A stretch of 64,000 nucleotides of DNA from Pseudomonas maumuensis (GTDB lineage: Bacteria; Pseudomonadota; Gammaproteobacteria; Pseudomonadales; Pseudomonadaceae). The DNA lies in the NCBI RefSeq assembly GCF_019139675.1, contig NZ_CP077077.1:1736001-1800000 (forward strand), in the 5' to 3' direction. The position numbers and the translations under genes are program-made. Under the pieces are notes generated by a model. It saw only the letters and a list, made by a program, of their open reading frames with translations. It was not told the origin of the DNA and made no database searches. Positions 1 to 8,288 of this stretch are shown piece by piece; positions within the stretch are counted from its first letter, which is position 1; each line of letters opens with the position of its first letter.

Positions 1-794
1 AGGAGCAGGAGACGTCCGACCTTTGTGTCGAGGCGGCCCGGGCACTGTTCGCCAACAACCCGGAGCTGGATCCGCAGGCGATCGATGTGCTGATCGTGGT
101 CACCCAGAACGGTGACGAAGAGGGCTTGCCGCACACCGCGGCGATCGTCCAGAACAAGCTGGGTCTGTCGACTCGCGTGGCGGCCTTCGATGTGTCGCTG
201 GGCTGCTCCGGTTATGTCTATGGCCTTTACGCCATCAAGGGTTTCATGCAGGCGGCGGGGTTGAAAAACGGCCTGCTGATCACTGCCGACCCGTATTCGA
301 AGATCGTCGATCCGGAAGACCGTAACACCACCATGTTGTTCGGCGATGCCGCCACCGCCACCTGGATGGGCGAAAATGCCGTCTGGCAGTTGGGTGAGGC
401 GCGTTTCGGTACCGACGGCTCGGGTGCCGAGCACCTGAAGGTCAGTGATGGCACCTTCTTCATGAACGGTCGCCAGGTATTCAACTTCGCGCTGGTCAAG
501 GTGCCGGCGCACCTGCATGAATTGCTCGCGGCCAGCGGCCTGCAGTCCTCGGACATCGATGCGTTCTGCATTCACCAGGGCAGTGCGGCGATCGTCGATG
601 CCGTGGCGCGACGCTTCGAGGAGCAGCATCCGGAGAAGTTCGTCAAGGACATGCTCGAGACCGGTAATACCGTGTCCTCCAGCGTGCCGCTGCTGCTGCA
701 GAAGCACATGTTCGATAGCAGCTGGCGGCGTGTGGCCATCAGTGGTTTCGGTGTGGGGTTGTCCTGGGGTTCGGCAATTATCTATCGCGACTGA
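1..794 (+). CDS. 3-oxoacyl-ACP synthase III-like protein (KAS III), 5' truncated by window edge
   Basis: This is the 3' part of a thiolase-fold condensing enzyme; the reading frame is open from base 3. KAS III enzymes condense an acyl-CoA with malonyl-ACP using a Cys-His-Asn triad, and all three are visible: Cys in LGCSG, His in FCIHQG and Asn in LETGNTVSS. The protein ends with the usual GFGVGLSWGS loop. It lies immediately upstream of the flagellin gene, separated by a terminator. In Pseudomonas such KAS III-like genes occur at the end of flagellin-glycosylation islands, so a role in making an acyl donor for flagellin or glycan modification is inferred rather than housekeeping fatty-acid initiation. 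The substrate cannot be told from sequence. Confidence 0.85.
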   Translation, partial: EQETSDLCVEAARALFANNPELDPQAIDVLIVVTQNGDEEGLPHTAAIVQNKLGLSTRVAAFDVSLGCSGYVYGLYAIKGFMQAAGLKNGLLITADPYSKIVDPEDRNTTMLFGDAATATWMGENAVWQLGEARFGTDGSGAEHLKVSDGTFFMNGRQVFNFALVKVPAHLHELLAASGLQSSDIDAFCIHQGSAAIVDAVARRFEEQHPEKFVKDMLETGNTVSSSVPLLLQKHMFDSSWRRVAISGFGVGLSWGSAIIYRD

Positions 795-809
795 TTCGAG
801 GCGGTCTCG

Positions 810-846
810 AAAAAAACGCCTGGCGTATTCCGCCAGGCGTTTTTTT
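810..846 (+). terminator. Rho-independent terminator after the KAS III gene
   Basis: Perfect inverted repeat AACGCCTGGCG / CGCCAGGCGTT with a 5-nt loop, A-run before it and a run of seven T after it. The symmetry means it could stop transcription from either side. It separates the upstream island from the flagellin transcription unit. Confidence 0.9.
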
Positions 847-876
847 ATGCGCAAAAGGGTTGGAGTGGTCCCTATG

Positions 877-906
877 GAAGGGGGCGGGTTTGCCCCGCGA
901 TGGCCT
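877..906 (+). repeat. REP-like element upstream of fliC
   Basis: GGGGGCGGGTTTGCCCCGCGATGGCC matches the pseudomonad REP pattern GGGAGCGGGTTTGCCCGCGA, forming a small hairpin. It is a single copy between the terminator and the flagellin promoter. The rest of the 312-base gap before fliC holds the terminator and the FliA promoter. Confidence 0.6.
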
Positions 907-999
907 GTACAGCAGGCCCCGATCGTCCGTCGCCGAATCGATAAACCCCTGATTTTATGGGGGTGGCTGGGTGATGGCATTTTTTTTTCGAAAATGCCC

Positions 1000-1026
1000 T
1001 CAAGCAACCCACGCAGACGACGATAA
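1000..1026 (+). promoter_or_regulatory. FliA (sigma-28) promoter of fliC
   Basis: TCAAG at 1000-1004, a 14-base spacer, then GACGATAA at 1019-1026. This fits the TCAAG-N14-GCCGATAA form known for Pseudomonas flagellin promoters, with one mismatch in the -10 element. The transcript would have a leader of about 75 bases before the fliC start. Confidence 0.75.
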
Positions 1027-1106
1027 ACATTACGAAGGTTCTCTAGGCCATACCCGGCGGATGCCAGGGCCGGAAGCCGCAGTACCCATCCAACGAGGAT
1101 TTCGTC

Positions 1107-2525
1107 ATGGCTTTAACTGTAAACACCAACATTGCTTCGGTTACTACTCAGGTTAACCTGAACAAGGCCAGCACCGCCCAGACCACTTCGATGCAGCGCC
1201 TGTCTTCCGGCCTGCGCATCAACAGCGCCAAAGACGACGCTGCCGGCCTGCAGATCGCCAACCGTCTGACCAGCCAGATCAACGGCCTGGGCCAGGCAGT
1301 CAAGAACGCCAACGACGGTATCTCGATCGCCCAGACCGCCGAAGGCGCGATGCAGGCTTCGACCGACATCCTGCAGAAAATGCGTACCCTGGCACTGTCC
1401 TCGGCCACTGGCTCCCTGAGCGCCGACGACCGTAAGTCGAACAACGACGAATACCAGGCTCTGACTGCCGAACTGAACCGTATCTCCACCACCACCACCT
1501 TTGGTGGCCAGAAGCTGCTGGACGGTTCCTACGGCACCAAGGCCATCCAGGTCGGCGCCAACGCCAACGAAACCATCAACCTGACCCTGGAAAACGTTGC
1601 TGCCAGCAACATCGGTTCCCAGCAGGTCAAGAGCATGGGCGTTGCTCCAAGCAACACCGGTGTTGCCGGTGGCCTGGTCAACGTAACCGGTAACGGCCAG
1701 ACCGCTGCGGTCACCATCGCTGCTGGCGCTTCCGCCAAGACCATCGCCAGCCAGCTGAACGGTTCCATTGGTGGCCTGAGCGCTACCGCCAGCACCGAAG
1801 CTCAGTTCGTTGTCGGCGCCGGTGCTGCTACCGCTCCTGCTACCTTCGACATGACCGTTGGCGGCCAGACCACCAAGTTCGTCGGCGTCAAAGACACCGC
1901 CAACCTGGCTGACCAGCTGAAGTCGAACGCTGCCAAACTGGGCATCAGCGTCAACTACGACGAAGCCAAAGGCACCCTGTCGGTCAAGTCCGACACCGGT
2001 GAGAACATCTCGTTCGCCAACTCCACCGCTGCCGGTACCATCACTATTGCAACCAAGGACGGCTCGGGCGCCTACGGTGCTGGCGTCGCTCTGGCTGACG
2101 GCCTGATCGCCACTGGCGCTGTGAACCTGGACTCGGCCAAGGGCTACGCTCTGAGCGGCGCTGGTGTTACCGGCCTGTTCGACGCCGGTACCGACGCTTC
2201 GTCGGTCAAGACCACCATCGCCAACACCGACGTCACCGACGCCACCAAGGCCCAGAACGCCCTGGCCGTTATCGACAAGGCCATCGGTTCGATCGACAGC
2301 GTCCGTTCGGGCCTGGGTGCTACCCAGAACCGTCTGACCACCACCGTCGACAACCTGCAGAACATCCAGAAGAACTCCACCGCTGCCCGTTCCACCGTGC
2401 AGGACGTGGACTTCGCTTCGGAAACTGCAGAGCTGACCAAGCAGCAGACCCTGCAGCAGGCTTCGACTGCGATCCTGTCGCAGGCTAACCAGCTGCCTTC
2501 CTCGGTCCTGAAACTGCTTCAGTAA
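1107..2525 (+). CDS. fliC: Flagellin FliC
   Basis: Structural subunit of the flagellar filament, 472 residues, exported by the flagellar type III apparatus and assembled under the FliD cap. The conserved N-terminal D0/D1 half (residues 1 to about 140, opening [11 protein letters not shown]) and the C-terminal D1/D0 part (about 385-472, ending [14 protein letters not shown]) flank a variable, Ser/Thr/Ala/Gly-rich central D2/D3 part. The central part is where O-glycans would be attached. There are no cysteines, as usual for flagellins. The start is supported by AGGA about 10 bases upstream. It is transcribed from its own sigma-28 promoter and closed by a terminator, so it is probably monocistronic with some read-through into flaG. 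Confidence 0.98.
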   Translation: MALTVNTNIASVTTQVNLNKASTAQTTSMQRLSSGLRINSAKDDAAGLQIANRLTSQINGLGQAVKNANDGISIAQTAEGAMQASTDILQKMRTLALSSATGSLSADDRKSNNDEYQALTAELNRISTTTTFGGQKLLDGSYGTKAIQVGANANETINLTLENVAASNIGSQQVKSMGVAPSNTGVAGGLVNVTGNGQTAAVTIAAGASAKTIASQLNGSIGGLSATASTEAQFVVGAGAATAPATFDMTVGGQTTKFVGVKDTANLADQLKSNAAKLGISVNYDEAKGTLSVKSDTGENISFANSTAAGTITIATKDGSGAYGAGVALADGLIATGAVNLDSAKGYALSGAGVTGLFDAGTDASSVKTTIANTDVTDATKAQNALAVIDKAIGSIDSVRSGLGATQNRLTTTVDNLQNIQKNSTAARSTVQDVDFASETAELTKQQTLQQASTAILSQANQLPSSVLKLLQ

Positions 2526-2548
2526 TTCAGGCGCCTGAGTAAGAGGTG

Positions 2549-2581
2549 GAAGGGCGCGTTTACGTGCCCTTTCGCTTTTTT
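2549..2581 (+). terminator. Terminator after fliC
   Basis: Stem GAAGGGCGCG / CGTGCCCTTTC around a short loop, followed by a T-rich tract (CGCTTTTTTG). It sits between fliC and flaG and explains how flagellin can be expressed at a much higher level than the genes behind it. Confidence 0.8.
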
Positions 2582-2600
2582 GACATGAGGAGTTCGAAGC

Positions 2601-2951
2601 ATGGACATGAGTGTCAAGCTGAACCAGGTGTATCCTCCGGTGCTGCCTCAGGCAGTGGCGACTGCCAAGGACCCGCTGGTGCCTGCCAAGGTGCCGGAAA
2701 CCGTGGCTGCCGATGACAAGCCGCACACCCGCGAAGACCTGGAGAAGGCGGTTGGCGATATCCGTGATTTCGTCCAATCGAGCCAGCGCAAGCTGGATTT
2801 TTCAATCGATGATTCCACCGGCCGGGTAGTGGTCAAGGTGATCGCCACCGAATCCGGTGATGTGATCCGCCAACTCCCGTCGGAAACCGCGCTGAAGCTG
2901 GCACAAAGCCTCAGCGAAGCCGGCAGCCTGTTGTTTGACGACAAGGTGTAG
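2601..2951 (+). CDS. flaG: FlaG family protein
   Basis: Small (116-residue) FlaG-type protein found next to flagellin in polar flagellates, where it affects filament length. The conserved C-terminal part holds a DDSTGRVVVKVI...VIRQLPSETALKLAQ pattern typical of the family; the N-terminal half is low-complexity and Pro/Val-rich. GAGGAG about 10 bases upstream decides the ATG at 2601; a second ATG two codons later is less well placed. It lies between the fliC terminator and the weak sigma-54-like site ahead of fliD. Confidence 0.93.
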   Translation: MDMSVKLNQVYPPVLPQAVATAKDPLVPAKVPETVAADDKPHTREDLEKAVGDIRDFVQSSQRKLDFSIDDSTGRVVVKVIATESGDVIRQLPSETALKLAQSLSEAGSLLFDDKV

Positions 2952-2953
2952 GC

Positions 2954-2969
2954 TGGCATGATTTTTGTT
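2954..2969 (+). promoter_or_regulatory. Possible sigma-54 promoter upstream of fliD
   Basis: TGGCATGATTTTTGTT keeps the -24 GG and the correct N10 spacing but has GT instead of GC at -12, so it matches the consensus TGGCACG-N4-TTGC imperfectly. fliD is a FleQ/RpoN-dependent gene in Pseudomonas aeruginosa, which makes the site plausible. Confidence 0.4.
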
Positions 2970-3031
2970 GCTGTCGGTCATTTGAGGCGTGTAGTCGTCA
3001 AGGACCCGGCAGCTACCGAACAAGGAGAGCA

Positions 3032-4423
3032 ATGATGGCAGGTTCAACTATCAGCGGTATCGGATCGGGCATCGATACCCAGGCGATTGTGAAGTCCCTG
3101 GTGGACGCGCAGAAGGCGCCGAAGCAGGCACAGATCAATACCCAGACACTGAAGGCAACCACCACATTGTCCTCGATCGGCAAGATCCAGGCGGCCCTGG
3201 ATGCCTTCCGTGGTGCTCTGACCAGCATGACCAACGACAACAGCTTCGGTGGTCTGGCGCTGAAGTCTTCCGACGAGAAAGTCGCCACCATTACCGCAGG
3301 TGCGGGTGCGGCCACTGGCTCGTTCAACCTGGTGGTGGAGCAGTTGGCGTCTGCGTCCAAAGTGTCCACCAAGGTGTACGCCGGTGGCGCTAATAGCGTG
3401 GTCAATCCCGGTAGCACGGCAACCAAGCTGACCATTACCCAGAATGGCAAGAACCACGACGTGAGTATCCCGCCGGGCGCCACGTTGCAGCAGGTGCGTG
3501 AAGCGATCAACAGCCAGTTCGGGACTGCGGGTCTGAGTGCCAACGTACTGACCGACGCCTCGGGTTCGCGCCTGGTGATCACCTCCAACAAGATGGGGGT
3601 GGGTTCCGATATCACTCTGTCGGGGAATTCGGGCATCGACACCGGGTACACGGTCGTGGATCCGCCCCAGAATGCCAAGTACAAGCTCGATGGCATCTCC
3701 ATGGAGTCCAAGAGCAACGATATCAGCGACGCGGTGAGCGGCCTGAATATCAAGCTGGTGGGTGTTTCGCCCAAGGACAAAGATAACAAAGAGTTCCTCA
3801 ATACCACGCTGTCGCTGACCACCAGCTCCAGCGCGTTGAAGTCGGGTCTGAAAGGTTTCATCGACACCTACAACGCGCTGATCAAGGCGGTCAACGCCGA
3901 GACCAAAGTGACGAAGAATGCCGACGGCACCATGACTGCCGCCACGCTCACGGGTGATGCGTCCATGCGTGCATTGATGTCTTCGATCCGTGAAGAAATG
4001 AACGCGCTTTCCGGCAACGGCACGATGAAGTCGCTTGCCGCCTTTGGTGTAACCTCGTCCCAGGATGGCGGTACGCTCAGTCTCGACGACAAGAAGTGGG
4101 ACAAGGCGGCGGCTACCAACGCCGGTGACCTGACCAGCATCTTCAATGGCAAGGATGGCCTGCTGGCGCGTCTGCAGAAGGCCACAGAGCCCTATGCCAA
4201 GGCCAGCACCGGCACCCTGGCCGAGCGCTCCAAGGCCTTGTCCGAAAGCCTGACCAAGCTCAAGACCGAGCAGGACACGCTGGATACCCGCATGGAAGCC
4301 CTGCGCGTCAGCCTGCAGGACAAGTACAACAACATGGATACCCTGGTCTCCCAGTTGCGCCAGCAGCAGCAGAATGTGCTGGGCACGCTCAATGCGTTGA
4401 ACAACGCCAAGAGCGACAAATAA
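3032..4423 (+). CDS. fliD: Flagellar cap protein FliD (HAP2)
   Basis: Forms the cap at the filament tip that folds incoming flagellin; in Pseudomonas it also acts as an adhesin. 463 residues. The N-terminal FliD_N part (STISGIGSGIDTQAIVKSLV) and the C-terminal coiled-coil part (SKALSESLTKLKTEQDTLDTR...) are both recognisable and flank a variable centre. AAGGAGAG lies 7 bases upstream of the first of two in-frame ATGs (3032 and 3035). Followed by a small hairpin and then fliS. Confidence 0.97.
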   Translation: MMAGSTISGIGSGIDTQAIVKSLVDAQKAPKQAQINTQTLKATTTLSSIGKIQAALDAFRGALTSMTNDNSFGGLALKSSDEKVATITAGAGAATGSFNLVVEQLASASKVSTKVYAGGANSVVNPGSTATKLTITQNGKNHDVSIPPGATLQQVREAINSQFGTAGLSANVLTDASGSRLVITSNKMGVGSDITLSGNSGIDTGYTVVDPPQNAKYKLDGISMESKSNDISDAVSGLNIKLVGVSPKDKDNKEFLNTTLSLTTSSSALKSGLKGFIDTYNALIKAVNAETKVTKNADGTMTAATLTGDASMRALMSSIREEMNALSGNGTMKSLAAFGVTSSQDGGTLSLDDKKWDKAAATNAGDLTSIFNGKDGLLARLQKATEPYAKASTGTLAERSKALSESLTKLKTEQDTLDTRMEALRVSLQDKYNNMDTLVSQLRQQQQNVLGTLNALNNAKSDK

Positions 4424-4444
4424 TCCGTGAGTGTTGCGTGAAGT

Positions 4445-4461
4445 CCGGGCATGATGCCCGG
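4445..4461 (+). other. Short hairpin after fliD
   Basis: CCGGGCAT / ATGCCCGG inverted repeat in the fliD-fliS gap. There is no T-tract after it, so termination is doubtful; it may instead stabilise the 3' end of the fliD message. Confidence 0.35.
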
Positions 4462-4478
4462 CTTCATGCATCGGTCGG

Positions 4479-4505
4479 TAAAGTTTTGCGCCGCCGGCCC
4501 GATAC
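4479..4505 (+). promoter_or_regulatory. Candidate FliA promoter ahead of fliS
   Basis: TAAA at 4479-4482, a 15-base spacer, then CCCGATAC at 4498-4505, against the sigma-28 consensus TAAA-N15-GCCGATAA (6 of 8 matches at -10). It lies about 45 bases before the fliS start. The match is imperfect and unproven. Confidence 0.4.
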
Positions 4506-4550
4506 AAGGACTATCGAACCTACCGTTTTTGCCCGTCACGAGGTCGCAAG

Positions 4551-4952
4551 ATGAATCCCATGAGAGCCCTTCGTCAGTACCAGAAGGTCAATTCCCATGC
4601 CCAGATTTCCGAAGCAACGCCCCATCGTTTGGTGCAGATGCTGATGGAGGGTGGGCTCGATCGCATGGCCCAGGCCAAAGGTGCGCTGGCCCGTGGCGAC
4701 ATCGCCGAGAAAGGTCTGATGCTCGGCAAGGCCATCGACATCATCATCGGGCTTAACGACGGCCTCGACGCGCAGAAGAGCGAAGACCCTGCCTACATCG
4801 AGCAGTTGTCCAGTCTCTACGCTTACATGACCAATCGCTTGATGCAGGCCAACATCGACAACGACCCGGCGATCATCGACGAGGTCGCGCAGTTGCTGAT
4901 CACCGTCAAGACCGGCTGGGATGCAATTGCCGATGCGCAACAGCCCGCCTGA
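4551..4952 (+). CDS. fliS: Flagellin export chaperone FliS
   Basis: Cytoplasmic helical-bundle chaperone that binds the C-terminal end of flagellin and keeps it unfolded before export. 133 residues, the usual family length, with the characteristic start MNPMRALRQYQKVN and HRLVQMLMEGGLDRM early in the protein. GAGG about 10 bases upstream supports the start. It is 21 bases ahead of the fliT-like gene and probably cotranscribed with it. Confidence 0.95.
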   Translation: MNPMRALRQYQKVNSHAQISEATPHRLVQMLMEGGLDRMAQAKGALARGDIAEKGLMLGKAIDIIIGLNDGLDAQKSEDPAYIEQLSSLYAYMTNRLMQANIDNDPAIIDEVAQLLITVKTGWDAIADAQQPA

Positions 4953-4973
4953 GGCGGGGAAGGGGAGAGCAAG

Positions 4974-5270
4974 GTGAATAGCGCGCTGCAACGATTCGAC
5001 GACACCCGTGATGCCCTGCTCCAGGCCTTGGGGGCGCGCGACTGGGAAGCCATTGGCAGGCTCGACGAAACCTGCCGCGCCTGCATCGACGACATGCTCA
5101 GTGCCCCGGCATTGGACGAGGCGCTGGTCAGGGAGCGGTTGGAAGGGCTGTTGCAGGTCTATGGCGAGCTGGTCAGCGTCACTACCGGTGAGCGGCAGGC
5201 CATCGCCGATGAAATGACCCAGATCAACCAAGCAAAGAATGCGTCGAAGGTTTACCATTTATTCAGTTAA
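4974..5270 (+). CDS. fliT: FliT-like flagellar chaperone
   Basis: A 98-residue, all-helical protein with a GTG start behind a strong AAGGGGAGAG ribosome-binding site. FliT proteins chaperone FliD and, in enterics, also act on FlhDC; sequence conservation is low in the family, so the call rests mainly on size, helical Leu/Arg/Glu composition and its fixed position fliD-fliS-fliT. No FlhDC exists in the FleQ-type hierarchy, so only the chaperone role is inferred. Confidence 0.8.
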   Translation: MNSALQRFDDTRDALLQALGARDWEAIGRLDETCRACIDDMLSAPALDEALVRERLEGLLQVYGELVSVTTGERQAIADEMTQINQAKNASKVYHLFS

Positions 5271-5321
5271 GATGCACCGAACTGAGTAAGAGGCGCCATA
5301 AATTTGACTGCTTCGGTCTTT

Positions 5322-5350
5322 TTGACTTTACTAGTGGCTGTTTTCGATAT
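5322..5350 (+). promoter_or_regulatory. Candidate sigma-70 promoter of fleQ
   Basis: TTGACT (5322-5327) followed after 17 bases by CGATAT (5345-5350), within the 165-base gap before fleQ. No GG-N10-GC site is seen here, which fits fleQ being at the top of the hierarchy and not RpoN-dependent. The -10 element is poor. Confidence 0.35.
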
Positions 5351-5435
5351 TCAGACGTCCGAACACTGACCATTCAGTCGGAATGATGTCGTGCATGCCT
5401 TCGGGCGCCGATATGACTAGGGAAGTTGCTATTGC

Positions 5436-6911
5436 ATGTGGCGTGAAACCAAGATTCTCCTGATCGATGACGACAGCGAACGCCGCCGCGATCTGGCGGT
5501 GGTCCTGAATTTTCTCGGCGAAGAAAACCTTTCTTGCTCCAGCCAGGACTGGCAGCAGGTGGTCGAAGGTTTGTCTTCCAGTCGTGAAGTGCTGTGTGTC
5601 CTGATCGGGACCGTAAATGCCCCAGCCAGTGTGCTGGGGCTCCTTAAGACAGTGGTCGGATGGGATGAGTTCCTTCCGGTTCTGCTTCTGGGTGAAATTT
5701 CTTCCGCGGACTTCCCCGACGACCTGCGTCGTCGCGTGCTCTCCAATCTCGAGATGCCGCCGAGCTACAGCCAGTTGCTCGACTCCCTGCACCGTGCCCA
5801 GGTCTACCGCGAAATGTATGACCAGGCTCGCGAGCGCGGTCGCCAGCGCGAGCCCAATCTGTTCCGCAGCCTGGTGGGTACTAGCCGTGCCATCCAGCAT
5901 GTGCGGCAGATGATGCAGCAGGTGGCCGACACCGACGCCAGCGTGCTGATCCTTGGTGAGTCCGGTACCGGCAAGGAGGTGGTTGCGCGTAACCTGCACT
6001 ACCACTCCAAGCGCCGCGAAGCGCCGTTCGTGCCGGTCAACTGCGGTGCGATCCCGGCGGAGCTGCTCGAGAGCGAGCTGTTCGGTCACGAGAAGGGGGC
6101 CTTCACCGGCGCGATCACCAGTCGTGCTGGGCGTTTCGAGCTGGCCAACGGCGGTACCCTGTTCCTCGACGAGATCGGCGACATGCCGCTGCCGATGCAG
6201 GTCAAGCTATTGCGCGTGCTGCAGGAGCGTACTTTCGAGCGGGTCGGTAGCAACAAGACCCAAAGCATCGATGTGCGCATCATTGCCGCGACGCACAAGA
6301 ACCTGGAGACCATGATCGAGGACGGGACTTTCCGTGAGGATTTGTATTACCGGCTGAACGTGTTCCCTATCGAGATGGCGCCATTGCGTGAGCGGGTGGA
6401 AGACATCCCGCTGTTGATGAACGAACTGATCTCGCGCATGGAGCATGAAAAGCGCGGTTCGATTCGCTTCAACTCCGCCTCGATCATGTCGCTGTGCCGC
6501 CATGGCTGGCCGGGCAACGTCCGCGAACTGGCCAACCTGGTGGAGCGCATGGCGATCATGCATCCCTATGGGGTGATCGGCGTAGCAGAGCTGCCGAAGA
6601 AGTTCCGCTACGTGGACGACGAAGACGAGCAGTTGGTCGACAGCCTGCGCAGCGATCTCGAGGAGCGCGTGGCGATCAACGGACATGCGCCGAGCTTCGC
6701 CAACCATGCCATGTTGCCGCCTGAGGGGTTGGACCTGAAGGATTACCTCGGCAGTCTCGAGCAAGGGCTGATCCAGCAGGCGCTGGACGATGCCAATGGT
6801 ATCGTCGCCCGTGCCGCCGAGCGGTTGCGTATCCGGCGTACCACCTTGGTCGAGAAGATGCGCAAGTACGGCATGAGCCGCCAGGGCGGCGAGGAACAGG
6901 CGGACGACTGA
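5436..6911 (+). CDS. fleQ: Flagellar master regulator and c-di-GMP sensor FleQ
   Basis: Sigma-54-dependent enhancer-binding protein that switches on flagellar genes and, with c-di-GMP, represses them and controls matrix genes. 491 residues. Order: atypical receiver-like FleQ domain (1-120), AAA+ domain with Walker A GESGTGKE (174-181) and the sigma-54 contact motif GAFTGA (221-226), and a C-terminal Fis helix-turn-helix ([20 protein letters not shown]). The known c-di-GMP contacts of the P. aeruginosa protein are kept at the same numbers: L142-F143-R144-S145 and R185-N186. The ATG start follows AGGGAAG. It is monocistronic, upstream of the sigma-54 promoter of fleSR. Confidence 0.98.
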   Translation: MWRETKILLIDDDSERRRDLAVVLNFLGEENLSCSSQDWQQVVEGLSSSREVLCVLIGTVNAPASVLGLLKTVVGWDEFLPVLLLGEISSADFPDDLRRRVLSNLEMPPSYSQLLDSLHRAQVYREMYDQARERGRQREPNLFRSLVGTSRAIQHVRQMMQQVADTDASVLILGESGTGKEVVARNLHYHSKRREAPFVPVNCGAIPAELLESELFGHEKGAFTGAITSRAGRFELANGGTLFLDEIGDMPLPMQVKLLRVLQERTFERVGSNKTQSIDVRIIAATHKNLETMIEDGTFREDLYYRLNVFPIEMAPLRERVEDIPLLMNELISRMEHEKRGSIRFNSASIMSLCRHGWPGNVRELANLVERMAIMHPYGVIGVAELPKKFRYVDDEDEQLVDSLRSDLEERVAINGHAPSFANHAMLPPEGLDLKDYLGSLEQGLIQQALDDANGIVARAAERLRIRRTTLVEKMRKYGMSRQGGEEQADD

Positions 6912-7001
6912 TTTCGCCCGGCAAGTCGAAGTGGCCGGGGTGGGTAACCGCTCCGGCCATTGAGTTCGATCAACAAGCCCGCTTGCCATTATCCCCATCT
7001 C

Positions 7002-7017
7002 CGGCACGGCTATTGCT
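7002..7017 (+). promoter_or_regulatory. Sigma-54 promoter of fleSR
   Basis: CGGCACGGCTATTGCT: -24 GG at 7003-7004 and -12 GC at 7015-7016, exactly ten bases apart, 54 bases ahead of the fleS start. FleQ is the expected activator. Confidence 0.8.
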
Positions 7018-7070
7018 ACACCGCTGGCAACATACCGTTTTTATGACGGTCAGCCACGCGAGAGAGCACG

Positions 7071-8288
7071 ATGCCCCAGGCCGCCCACCGTTCCCCAGCC
7101 CACGATTCGCGCGGGCACACCCCGCTCGAGCAGGAAAGCCGGCAGGGTCTTGAGCAGGCGTTTGCCCTGTTCGATCAGGTCTCCAGTCAGCTGAGTCAGT
7201 CCTACAACATGCTCGAGGCCCGCGTCAGCGAGCTCAAGGGCGAGCTGGCGGTGGTCAGTGCGCAGCGCATGGCCGAGCTGGATGAGAAGGAGCGCCTGGC
7301 CAACCGTCTGCAGAACCTGCTGGACCTGCTGCCGGGCGGTGTCATCGTGATCGATGCCGAGGGCTTCGTGCGCGAAGCCAATCCAGCGGCCTGCGAATTG
7401 CTCGGTGAGCCGTTGGTGGGCGTGCTGTGGCGCCAGGTGATCGCCCGCAGCTTCGCCCCGCGGGAGGATGACGGTCACGAGGTATCGCTGCGCGACGGGC
7501 GTCGCCTGTCCATCGCCACGCGCTCCCTCGACGCCGAGCCCGGCCAGTTGGTGTTGCTCAATGACCTGACCGAAACCCGTCGTATGCAGGACCAGTTGGC
7601 GCGGCACGAGCGTCTGTCGTCCTTGGGGCGCATGGTCGCGTCCCTGGCCCATCAGATCCGCACGCCGCTGTCGGCAGCGATGCTGTATGCCAGTCATCTG
7701 GCCGACCCTGAGCAGGTGTTGGCGGACGAGACCCGCCAGCGCTTCGCCGGCAACCTCAAGGAGCGCCTGCACGAACTCGAGCATCAAGTGCGCGACATGC
7801 TGGTGTTTGCCCGTGGCGAGTTGCCGCTCAATGATCGGATCAGTCCGAAAGCGCTGTTCCAGGCGTTGCAGCAGGCGGCCCATGTGCATGTCCAGGGGCA
7901 TGCGGTGCGCTGGCAGTGCGACAGTCACCTGGGCGAGTTGCTGTGCAACCGCGATACATTGGTCGGCGCGCTGCTCAACCTGATTGAAAATGCCCTGCAG
8001 GCCAGCAGCGAGCCGGCGAGGCTGAAGGTTCACCTGTCGCGTCGCGAAGATAGCCTGCGGGTGTGCGTCAGTGACGCTGGCAGCGGCATCGACCCAGGAG
8101 TGCTGGCGCGCTTGGGTGAACCCTTCCTGACCACCAAGGCCACTGGCACCGGCCTGGGCCTGGCGGTGGTTCAGGCCGTGGTGCGGGCGCATCGCGGTAC
8201 GCTGAGCCTGCGCTCGAAGGTTGGGCGTGGCACCTGTGTCAGCGTCGTGTTGCCATTGATCGATGGACGGCTGGAGGCCATTCAATGA
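7071..8288 (+). CDS. fleS: Flagellar sensor histidine kinase FleS
   Basis: Soluble kinase that phosphorylates FleR to turn on the class III hook and basal-body genes. 405 residues and no membrane segment. Order: N-terminal coiled-coil (about 20-80), PAS domain (about 80-165, LLPGGVIVIDAEGFVREANPA), dimerisation domain with phospho-acceptor H194 in SLAHQIRTPL, and a HATPase domain with N-box LLNLIENALQAS, DAGSGID and TGLGLAVVQ. The stop overlaps the start of fleR by four bases (ATGA), showing translational coupling. Confidence 0.97.
   Translation: MPQAAHRSPAHDSRGHTPLEQESRQGLEQAFALFDQVSSQLSQSYNMLEARVSELKGELAVVSAQRMAELDEKERLANRLQNLLDLLPGGVIVIDAEGFVREANPAACELLGEPLVGVLWRQVIARSFAPREDDGHEVSLRDGRRLSIATRSLDAEPGQLVLLNDLTETRRMQDQLARHERLSSLGRMVASLAHQIRTPLSAAMLYASHLADPEQVLADETRQRFAGNLKERLHELEHQVRDMLVFARGELPLNDRISPKALFQALQQAAHVHVQGHAVRWQCDSHLGELLCNRDTLVGALLNLIENALQASSEPARLKVHLSRREDSLRVCVSDAGSGIDPGVLARLGEPFLTTKATGTGLGLAVVQAVVRAHRGTLSLRSKVGRGTCVSVVLPLIDGRLEAIQ

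Noticed and set aside
1113..2777. 554-codon open frame on the minus strand opposite fliC
   Set aside because: It is a shadow of the G+C-rich, strongly biased flagellin gene. It has no ribosome site and no recognisable protein features.
2534..5293. Shared 12-mer CTGAGTAAGAGG after fliC and after fliT
   Set aside because: Two copies of a 12-mer in 64 kb are expected by chance, and no symmetry or common position to a start was seen.
5396..5416. GCCGATAT upstream of fleQ as a FliA -10 element
   Set aside because: No TAAA or TCAAG -35 element is present at 14-15 bases upstream.
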